From assembly GCA_027488265.1 (NCBI GenBank), contig JAIYCA010000303.1, forward strand, positions 1 through 8,793: DNA of 8,793 bases, in the 5' to 3' direction. Shown here piece after piece: positions 1 through 5,102 of the stretch. The notes beneath the pieces were generated by a model, which saw only the letters and a list, made by a program, of their open reading frames with translations, did not search any database and was not told the origin of the DNA. Made by a program: the position numbers and the translations under genes. How positions within the stretch are numbered: position 1 is the stretch's first letter; each line of letters opens with the position of its first letter. This DNA is from Planctomycetaceae bacterium. Its GTDB lineage: Bacteria; Planctomycetota; Phycisphaerae; Phycisphaerales; SM1A02.

Positions 1-113
1 CGGTGATAACCTGGCGTCGACGCGTTCGCGAGGTTGTTACCCGCGACTTGAATCGCCGTTTGGCTCGCGAGAATCGCGCTCTGTCCGATCTGAAGTGCAC
101 CGTTGATCGACAT
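1..113 (-). CDS. flgK: FlgK, flagellar hook-associated protein 1 (N-terminal 37 codons, runs off window)
   Basis: Reading the minus strand from the ATG at 113 gives 37 codons with no stop before the window edge. The peptide has the classic FlgK amino end: an IGQSAILASQTA segment (residues 9-20), then the GNNLANASTPGY motif (residues 25-36) followed by His and a partial Arg codon. This amphipathic N-terminal helix of rod/hook/HAP proteins packs in the D0 core of the axial structure and carries the type III export signal. TPGYxR, rather than TxGFK as in FlgG or FlgE, points to FlgK. FlgK joins the hook to the filament outside the cell. It lies 13 bp downstream of flgN, whose product is its expected export chaperone. 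No Shine-Dalgarno is evident in the gap. The rest of the gene, probably followed by flgL, is outside the window. Confidence 0.9.
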   Translation of the reverse strand, partial: MSINGALQIGQSAILASQTAIQVAGNNLANASTPGYH

Positions 114-126
114 GGGAGACTCGCTT

Positions 127-669
127 TCAGCTGCGGATATCGAGACTCGACATCACGTTGGCGCCGACCGCAATGCGGCCGCCGCGGGAATAGACGTTCG
201 CGTGTGTGAGCGCGGAATGCACGCTCTGCAAAATGCCAGCCATGTGAGCGGAAAGTCTCTCGGCGGCTTGACGCAGGACGGAGGATTCACGACGCACGGT
301 TTCGAGTGCATCTTTGAGTTCGCTGCGCGCAAGATCGATCTGCGCGCGTGTCGGCTCGGGCAATCGCGCAGCGATATCCGCGAGTGTTGCGTCGGGCGGA
401 AGCGCCATGCGCGTCGCCAAGGCGCGCGCTTCCGCAACGCGAACGCGATCGAGTTCAGAAAGCCGCGCGAGAATGCGCGATTCACTATCGGCAAGTTTCG
501 TGAAGCGTGCGAGATCCGCGACGCGAACAGCTTCGCGACGCGTACGCACGAGCGCGAGGAGTTCGACGTAGAGCGCACGTGCATCGTGAAGCGCCGCGAG
601 CAGCGCCGACGCGTCGACGCGGGTCGCGTTTGGTCGAGAGGTCGGCAATGGCTTCGTGGCGTTTTGCAT
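127..669 (-). CDS. flgN: FlgN-family flagellar export chaperone
   Basis: A 180-residue, mostly helical protein. Residues 22-75 form a long Leu/Ala/Arg-rich amphipathic stretch of the FlgN type (LYVELLALVRTRREAV, then LARFTKLADSESRILARL). A second helix at about 105-150 is also rich in Glu, Arg and Ala. The tail ends in a YSRGGRI segment, at the place where FlgN proteins usually carry a Tyr-x-x-Gly-Arg-like motif before a disordered end. FlgN binds the C-termini of FlgK and FlgL in the cytoplasm and delivers them to the flagellar type III export gate. Its place directly before flgK supports the call, because sequence identity in this family is low. The start is the ATG at 669; the 71-bp gap behind it to flgJ has no SD on the mRNA strand but contains pyrimidine-rich repeats. 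The first 17 residues look disordered. Confidence 0.8.
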   Translation of the reverse strand: MQNATKPLPTSRPNATRVDASALLAALHDARALYVELLALVRTRREAVRVADLARFTKLADSESRILARLSELDRVRVAEARALATRMALPPDATLADIAARLPEPTRAQIDLARSELKDALETVRRESSVLRQAAERLSAHMAGILQSVHSALTHANVYSRGGRIAVGANVMSSLDIRS

Positions 670-691
670 GGCGTTGCTGTGATTCGAGAAT

Positions 692-718
692 CAGGAAGAA
701 AGAGCGACCAGGAAGAAA
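692..718. repeat. Direct repeat of CAGGAAGAAA in the flgJ-flgN gap
   Basis: CAGGAAGAAA occurs at 692-701 and again, identically, at 709-718 (period 17). A second direct repeat, AAATCAGCG, occurs at 716-724 and 738-746 (period 22) and runs into the flgJ stop codon. On the mRNA (minus) strand this becomes a pyrimidine-rich leader in front of flgN, and it is visibly richer in A and T than the flanking genes. Whether it is functional (RNA processing, protein binding) cannot be told from the sequence. Confidence 0.5.
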
Positions 719-740
719 TCAGCGAAAATTCCCGAGAAAA

Positions 741-1268
741 TCAGCGTGTACGCGGCGTGATTTCGGCGAACGCACGCGCAGAGGAATCGATCGGAACACG
801 GCTGTTCGCAACTTCACGCGCGGCTGCGTTTGGATCCATCGCGCGCTCAAAGCGATCCGCAAGTCGCTCGACGAGTTGAAAGTTTGACCCTTCCACAACC
901 TTGCCCGCGAGTGCAGCGTCGAGAAGCGGACGGAAACGGCGTTCACCCACGCCTGGCTTGAATGGCCCTGCGGCGAGTGAACCTTCTTGCATCTGTGCGA
1001 AGACCGGCTTCACGAACGCCTCAGTGACAAGCGTGCGCGCAGCCTCGAGTGCGAGCCCGCGTGGCGAACCTTCACGCGCCGCGTTCGCGAGCGCGAGATC
1101 GGGTGCAAGCGCCGAAGCGGACACCGCACGCGACGATCCGCCTGACGATCCACCCGTCGATCTACCCGTTGATCTACCCGTTGATCCACCTAGGGACGTT
1201 TCCGGGCGCGAAGCCTGCAACGCCGCGCGATAAGAATCGCGCGCAGCACCGAGAGACGAGATGCTCAC
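741..1268 (-). CDS. flgJ: Short FlgJ-like rod-binding protein (no muramidase domain)
   Basis: A 175-residue protein. Residues 72-139 match the rod-binding domain of FlgJ: a helix (ALEAARTLVTEAFVKPVFAQM), a short Gly-rich turn, then a Gly-Glu-x-x-Phe-x-x-Leu-Leu-Asp-type element (GVGERRFRPLLDAALAGKVV). In enterobacteria FlgJ caps rod assembly with this domain and digests peptidoglycan with a C-terminal glucosaminidase. Here the protein ends soon after the first domain, so a separate lytic enzyme would be needed, as in many non-proteobacterial flagella. Residues 27-46 are a low-complexity Gly/Ser/Thr/Arg linker encoded by a 12-bp tandem repeat. The start is a GTG at 1268 that overlaps the flgI stop (GTGA, 4 bases), which indicates translational coupling and settles the start. 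The call rests on the domain plus its position after flgI. Confidence 0.82.
   Translation of the reverse strand: MSISSLGAARDSYRAALQASRPETSLGGSTGRSTGRSTGGSSGGSSRAVSASALAPDLALANAAREGSPRGLALEAARTLVTEAFVKPVFAQMQEGSLAAGPFKPGVGERRFRPLLDAALAGKVVEGSNFQLVERLADRFERAMDPNAAAREVANSRVPIDSSARAFAEITPRTR
1135..1194. repeat. 12-bp tandem repeat, five units, inside flgJ
   Basis: Five consecutive 12-mers, each starting GAT on the plus strand, fill 1135-1194: GATCCGCCTGAC, GATCCACCCGTC, GATCTACCCGTT twice, and GATCCACCTAGG. The two central units are identical and the outer ones differ by a few bases. The unit is a multiple of three, so copy-number change keeps the frame. On the coding (minus) strand it gives a (G-G/R-S-T/S)n linker before the rod-binding domain. 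Confidence 0.9.
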
Positions 1269-2404
1269 TGGATCTCTCCCTTCAGTGCGTTTTGCCGCTT
1301 CAACGCATGGATAATCGCAACTTGCGTTTCAAACGGAACATCGAGCTCGTTGAGCGCATCGATCAGCGTGCGCAACTTCATGCTCTGTCGCTGCGATTCG
1401 CCCGTGGCGACGCCTGCCCACGCGACGGTGTCGGCGAGCGGCTGCTCGGGCGTTGGTTGAATCTCGGGCGTAATAGTGGTGATGCGGAGATTGGCCGCAG
1501 TCACCGCCGCGGGCCGGAACTCCACGCGTTCATCCACCGTAATCACTTTGTTCGCACGATCGATGATGACTCGCGCGGGTGTACGGATGAGGTCACCAGG
1601 AACCTTGAACGTCATCATCCGCGCGACGAAGCCATAGGGATCTTCGCGCTCTTCGGGCGGAATTCGCACGCGAATCGTGCCTTGATCTTCGACGCGCGCG
1701 ACATCGCTGTAACTTGAGAGCGAGAACTCCTCGTTCACGAGCTCCGCGATGGCGGCTGCGGTTGGCAAGCCTGCGTACTGCGGCTGAAGCACAAGCGCGA
1801 CGGTGTCACCTTCGAAGGGCGAGAGCGTGATATCGCGCACCATGCGCGCTCCACCACGAACAACTGCTTTGGTCGGCGTTTCTGGGTCGACTTCGATCAT
1901 GCCGTCGGCGGTCGCGTACGGGATCCACTCGGCGCGATTCGCCGGAACAACCGAACTCTTGAGGAAGCTCGTGAGGAGTTGACCGCCCTCAAGGCTCGTC
2001 GCCGTACCGAGCGTACCGATCGTGACATCGAATCGGTCGTCGGAACGGGCGCCAGTGGTGGGAATGTCGACCGACACGAAGACGAGCGCGATTGACTTCG
2101 TCTTCGCGAGGCTGCGCAGGTCGGTCCGAATGTTGCCGACGTTCGCGAGGAGTTGCGCGTAGGGCTGCGCCGTGATCGTCGAATCCTTGAGGCTATCGCC
2201 GGTCTTATTGAGTCCGTAGACAAGCCCGATCCCGACGAGACGGTTCCCTTCGTAGCCCTTCAGGCGGACGTACTCTTGGAGGTCGCCGGCGCGAGCCACC
2301 GAGGTCGTGACCAGCGCGGTGAAGAGTGCGGCGAGTAGGGCGACGAGCGTCGCGAGGGACGCGCGGGAAACGGAGGAAACGCGCGACGCGCGTGCCATCG
2401 TCAT
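1265..2404 (-). CDS. flgI: FlgI, flagellar P-ring protein
   Basis: A 379-residue protein from the ATG at 2404, with a second possible ATG two codons later at 2398. Residues 17-39 form a hydrophobic signal sequence ending in Ala-Arg-Ala (37-39), a good signal peptidase I site, so the product is periplasmic. The mature protein opens with the FlgI hallmark RLVGIGLVYGLNKTGDS (55-71). It continues with conserved-looking segments such as SIALVFVSVDIP, DRFDVTIGTLG, SLEGGQLL and, near the end, RTLIDALNELDVP. The length is normal for FlgI. FlgI polymerises around the distal rod in the peptidoglycan layer as the P-ring bushing. It heads the operon flgI-flgJ-flgN-flgK. A sigma-54-like promoter and a consensus SD with another in-frame ATG (2542) lie upstream; starting there would add 46 residues and give 425. 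I prefer 2404 because it puts the signal peptide at the N-terminus. Confidence 0.93.
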   Translation of the reverse strand: MTMARASRVSSVSRASLATLVALLAALFTALVTTSVARAGDLQEYVRLKGYEGNRLVGIGLVYGLNKTGDSLKDSTITAQPYAQLLANVGNIRTDLRSLAKTKSIALVFVSVDIPTTGARSDDRFDVTIGTLGTATSLEGGQLLTSFLKSSVVPANRAEWIPYATADGMIEVDPETPTKAVVRGGARMVRDITLSPFEGDTVALVLQPQYAGLPTAAAIAELVNEEFSLSSYSDVARVEDQGTIRVRIPPEEREDPYGFVARMMTFKVPGDLIRTPARVIIDRANKVITVDERVEFRPAAVTAANLRITTITPEIQPTPEQPLADTVAWAGVATGESQRQSMKLRTLIDALNELDVPFETQVAIIHALKRQNALKGEIQ

Positions 2405-2552
2405 TCCGCATCTGGACCGGCGATCCGCAAGAAATGCGCTTCGCAGAGCGGCGAGAATCGCGCATCGAACCACGGATCCAACCGCGGACTGGGCAAGGAT
2501 TGCGTTTCGATGTGCGGAAAGCGGGGTTTGAGCGCGTTCCATGGGGGGTGGA

Positions 2553-2558
2553 CCTCCT
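2553..2558 (-). promoter_or_regulatory. Consensus Shine-Dalgarno AGGAGG ahead of an alternative flgI start
   Basis: On the minus strand AGGAGG lies 10 bases before the ATG at 2542, which is in frame with flgI. It is the only full SD consensus I see before any start in the window. It also sits just after the start point predicted from the sigma-54-like element (about 2563). If used, FlgI would carry 46 extra residues before its signal sequence. It sits in the loop of a possible short GGAC/GTCC stem. Its role is uncertain. Confidence 0.4.
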
Positions 2559-2574
2559 GTCCGCTCGTCAGAAG

Positions 2575-2589
2575 GCAACCCGCGTACCA
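2575..2589 (-). promoter_or_regulatory. Putative sigma-54 (RpoN) promoter for the flgI operon
   Basis: The minus strand reads TGGTACGCGGGTTGC. This is TGGYAC, five bases, then TTGC, with the invariant GG and GC exactly ten bases apart as in -24/-12 promoters. Compared with the consensus TGGCACG-N4-TTGCW, it differs only by T for C at one position and by C at the last base. It points toward flgI and predicts transcription from about 2563, leaving a leader of about 159 bases to the ATG at 2404 or 21 bases to the ATG at 2542. Sigma-54 controls hook and basal-body genes in many flagellated bacteria. I did not identify an activator binding site. Confidence 0.5.
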
Positions 2590-2609
2590 ACTGGACGTCT
2601 TGGGGCGAC

Positions 2610-2659
2610 TCGCCCCGCGACGCGGCTCGGCCCCGCGACGCGATTCGCCCCGCGACGCG
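2610..2659. repeat. Three imperfect copies of a TCG(C/G)CCCCGCGACGCG-like unit
   Basis: The core CCCCGCGACGCG recurs at 2613-2624, 2631-2642 and 2648-2659, with unit starts 17 and 18 bp apart. It lies in the divergent region between flgI (minus) and the membrane glycosyltransferase (plus), ending about 20 bases before the latter's ATG. The whole 2405-2680 gap otherwise holds the sigma-54-like promoter and no gene I can support. The repeat could be a protein-binding array or simple GC-rich slippage. Confidence 0.55.
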
Positions 2660-2680
2660 ACGCGCGCCGATACTGCTTGG

Positions 2681-5014
2681 ATGCCGACTTTCTCCCGGCC
2701 CCTTCTCGTCACGTCCCTCGCGGGACTTCTCGCATTCGCCGCCGCACTCGTGTGGTTGACCGGACTGACCGGCGACTCGGGCACGAATCTCCTGATTCCG
2801 TTCCTTTCCGACGCGTGGGCGAATGGGTCGGTCGCGGTGCTTTGGTGGGCGGGCGCGATCGGTTTCGGGCTTCCGCTTGTCCGTTGGGCGGAAGCGTCGA
2901 AGCGCGAGGCGCATCCACACGACGCTTCGCGTGATCACACGTCGGCCGACACCATCGCGTTGGCGATTCCAGTTGGTCTCGCCGCCATGCTTGCGCTCGA
3001 CGCTCTGATCGGCACGCTCGGTGGGCTCATGGTTGCGCGCGGGCTCCTCGCGTGGGTGTTGCCCGCCGCTGGAGTCTTCGCCGGGATTCGCACGCTGCGG
3101 CAGGCCCCGTTGGTGCTCACGGATGCAAGCATAGAGCGCCCCCCCTTCCTCATTCGTGTCGCCTTCATCGGCATGTATGCCGTGCTCGCCGCGCTGCTTC
3201 TCGTCGCGGCGACGGCGGCACCTGGTTGGCTCTGGTCGAGCGAGTTCGGTGGCTACGACGCGCAGAGTTACCACCTTCCGCTTGCGATCGCGTGGACGCA
3301 GCCAGGGAGTTCCGTTTGGCCCGTAGAAGGAAACGTGTATTCCGCACTCCCCTCGTTCGTCGAGGCGGCGTTCGCACATCTCATCGTACTTCGCGGCGAT
3401 CAGATTTCGGCGGCGATCGCCTGCCAGTGGTGGGCGGCGATTGCGACGCTCTTGGGCGCATTCGTCGTGGCGCGGCTCGCGCGCCACATCTTGGGCGAGG
3501 CCACAGAGTCGACCAGCAACTCAACATCGACGCTCTCCAACCCGACGATCGTGTGGGTCGCATCGATCGCGTTTCTTGCAACACCGTGGCTCGTGGTCGT
3601 TGGAACCCTCGCGTACAACGACATCGTTCCAGTGGTCGCGCTCGCAGGTGGATGGCTGCTCGTCGTCTCTGCTCGGCGCGTCTCCGGTCGCACCGCCGCG
3701 CGCGAGGAGCCCTCGCCACGCACGCTCGATTGGCGAGGTATCACGCTTCTCGCGCTGATCGCCGCAAGCGCGACGGGCGCAAAACCGACCGCGTTCTTCT
3801 TCACGGCGCTTCCGCTCGCCGTCATTGCGCTCATCGAAGTTTCACCGCGCGTGGTACGCCATGTTCCACTCGCGGCCGCGGTTGGATTGATCGTGCTTGC
3901 GCCCTGGCTTGTGCGGAATTGGCTCACGTACGAGAACCCCGTGTTTCCGTTTGCGAGCGGGATTTTCGGGCTCGGCCCGTGGAGCGCCGAACAGCATGCG
4001 ATTTTCGCGTCGGCGCATAGCCCGGATCGACCGTTCTTCGAGCGCCTTCCGTTGCTTTGGAGCGAGTGGGCTGGCTACGGATTCGCGTCGCGCGTCGACG
4101 GCGCGGCGGAACTCTTTCCGCAGTGGAGCGGATTACCGATCTTGGGCCTGATTGGTCTCATCGCGCTCGCTGTGCGCCGTGGGAATTCACATGCGCAGAC
4201 TTCGAGTTTGCAGGCTTCAAACTCAGGCGCTTCGAATACCGCACGTGCCGCGCGCGCCGGGCTCGCCGCGATCGCGACGGTGCTCATCGCGTGGCTTCTT
4301 CTCACGCATCTCAAAAGTCGCTTTCTCATCACGACCGCTGTACCGCTTTCGATTGGGGTCGCTGGATTCGTGGCGTTTGCTGCTCGGCTCTTCAGTCGTC
4401 GCTCGGATTCTTCGCGTGAAGACGCGGTGCCCGCGACACTCGCTGTGATGGTCGCCGGGCTCCTCGCCATCGCACCGATCGCGAACTACCTGCGCGAACC
4501 GGCGAAAAGCATGGGATCGAATGGCGAACGACTTCGCGCGCCTTCACTTTCGATCGGCTCGATTCCGGTCCAAACAGGCGACGCTGTGGCGCGACTTCTC
4601 GCCGATGCGGACGCGAAGGGTGACACCGCAACGCGCAACGCGATTCTGCAGCAAGTCGCGTCACCATTTGCGGTGAACTACCTGCTTCCGCCTGACGCGC
4701 GAATTGTCGGGATCGGTTTCTCAACGCCGTTCTACATGCGTCGTCCGATCACGGCGACCACGGTGTGGGATCACGGCCCCATCGATATCGTCGCGGAACG
4801 CGCACCCGATGCACCCGCGACGTGGGGTTCACTGCTGCGTCAGCGCGGTTTCACGCACGCGCTGATCGACCCGACCATGTTGCAGAATTGGGCCGCAAAG
4901 GGCTGGCTCAACCCGCAACTTGCGCGAGCAGATTGGGTCGAGCCGTTCGGTGCTTCGAATCGACTCATCGCGCGCACGGTCGATGGCAAGGTGCTCTTCG
5001 AACTTGCCCCGTGA
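2681..5014 (+). CDS. Polytopic GT-C (GT39/ArnT-like) membrane glycosyltransferase
   Basis: A 777-residue integral membrane protein with about a dozen hydrophobic segments between residues 7 and 605, then a soluble C-terminal region of about 170 residues. After the fourth or fifth membrane helix comes the loop GGYDAQSYHLPLAIAW (190-205), followed by GNVYSALPSFVEAAF (217-231). This resembles the first extracytoplasmic loop of GT39-like transferases, where an acidic residue (here probably Asp193) serves the polyprenyl-phosphate-sugar donor. The PWLVRNWLTYENPVFPF segment (408-424) is typical of the same group. It likely transfers a sugar from a lipid carrier to an envelope acceptor; the acceptor is unknown. 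I chose the ATG at 2681 because it begins just before the first hydrophobic helix; the open frame extends back to 2510, but that part is Arg-rich and encoded by the intergenic repeat. Two Ser/Thr/Asn-rich cytoplasmic-type linkers (276-287, 506-520) look like lineage insertions. Confidence 0.72.
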   Translation: MPTFSRPLLVTSLAGLLAFAAALVWLTGLTGDSGTNLLIPFLSDAWANGSVAVLWWAGAIGFGLPLVRWAEASKREAHPHDASRDHTSADTIALAIPVGLAAMLALDALIGTLGGLMVARGLLAWVLPAAGVFAGIRTLRQAPLVLTDASIERPPFLIRVAFIGMYAVLAALLLVAATAAPGWLWSSEFGGYDAQSYHLPLAIAWTQPGSSVWPVEGNVYSALPSFVEAAFAHLIVLRGDQISAAIACQWWAAIATLLGAFVVARLARHILGEATESTSNSTSTLSNPTIVWVASIAFLATPWLVVVGTLAYNDIVPVVALAGGWLLVVSARRVSGRTAAREEPSPRTLDWRGITLLALIAASATGAKPTAFFFTALPLAVIALIEVSPRVVRHVPLAAAVGLIVLAPWLVRNWLTYENPVFPFASGIFGLGPWSAEQHAIFASAHSPDRPFFERLPLLWSEWAGYGFASRVDGAAELFPQWSGLPILGLIGLIALAVRRGNSHAQTSSLQASNSGASNTARAARAGLAAIATVLIAWLLLTHLKSRFLITTAVPLSIGVAGFVAFAARLFSRRSDSSREDAVPATLAVMVAGLLAIAPIANYLREPAKSMGSNGERLRAPSLSIGSIPVQTGDAVARLLADADAKGDTATRNAILQQVASPFAVNYLLPPDARIVGIGFSTPFYMRRPITATTVWDHGPIDIVAERAPDAPATWGSLLRQRGFTHALIDPTMLQNWAAKGWLNPQLARADWVEPFGASNRLIARTVDGKVLFELAP
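4204..4224. repeat. Perfect 7-bp inverted repeat inside the glycosyltransferase gene
   Basis: GAGTTTG (4204-4210) and CAAACTC (4218-4224) are exact reverse complements around a 7-base loop. The hairpin lies in the segment encoding the polar linker at residues 506-520. Its base composition is more AT-rich than its surroundings. It may be a trace of a small insertion or chance. Confidence 0.45.
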
Positions 5015-5044
5015 TGGCGTGACGGCGTGATGGCGTGACGGCGT
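5013..5044. repeat. Two exact 16-bp tandem copies of GATGGCGTGACGGCGT
   Basis: The unit occupies 5013-5028 and 5029-5044 without a mismatch. Each unit is itself two 8-mers, GATGGCGT and GACGGCGT. The array begins within the stop codon of the glycosyltransferase gene, so it lies just in its 3' untranslated end, in the 88-bp gap before the convergent zinc-ribbon gene. Confidence 0.85.
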
Positions 5045-5057
5045 GAGGCCATCACGC
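5026..5057. terminator. Possible bidirectional terminator hairpin between convergent genes
   Basis: GCGTGATGGC (5026-5035) and GCCATCACGC (5048-5057) are perfect 10-bp reverse complements separated by 12 bases. The stem stands between the convergent ends of the glycosyltransferase (stop at 5012-5014) and the zinc-ribbon gene (stop at 5103-5105), where a terminator is expected. No T-run follows on either strand, so it is not a textbook intrinsic terminator; it may act as an RNA end-stabilising hairpin. Confidence 0.45.
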
Positions 5058-5071
5058 TGCGCATCGCGCAT

Positions 5072-5088
5072 GCGCGAGCTTCTCGCGC
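5072..5088. terminator. Second hairpin in the same convergent gap
   Basis: GCGCGAG (5072-5078), a CTT loop, then CTCGCGC (5082-5088) form a perfect 7-bp, all but one G/C-paired stem. It lies 15 bases beyond the stop codon of the minus-strand zinc-ribbon gene and could end or protect that transcript. No T-tract follows on either side. Confidence 0.4.
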
Positions 5089-5102
5089 GAGGCCGCCGCG
5101 CG

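Noticed and set aside
103..879. A 258-codon plus-strand open frame antisense to flgN and flgJ
   Set aside because: Composition is Arg/Ala/Ser/Glu-rich without any motif, while the minus strand encodes recognisable flagellar proteins.
1049..1717. A 222-codon plus-strand open frame including a Tyr-Pro-Leu-Ile repeat
   Set aside because: The repeat is only the antisense reading of the flgJ 12-bp array, and the rest opposes conserved FlgI sequence.
2510..2680. N-terminal extension of the glycosyltransferase to an upstream ATG at 2510
   Set aside because: The 57 added residues are Arg/Pro-rich, arise from the intergenic GC repeat and run across the minus-strand promoter; the membrane protein naturally starts just before its first helix at 2681.
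2405..3487. Minus-strand open frame extending flgI upstream to a 740-residue protein
   Set aside because: The extra part is Arg/Glu/Gly-rich antisense to the glycosyltransferase gene and has no signal sequence or family match; FlgI is normally about 370 residues. Only the extension to 2542 is kept as an alternative.
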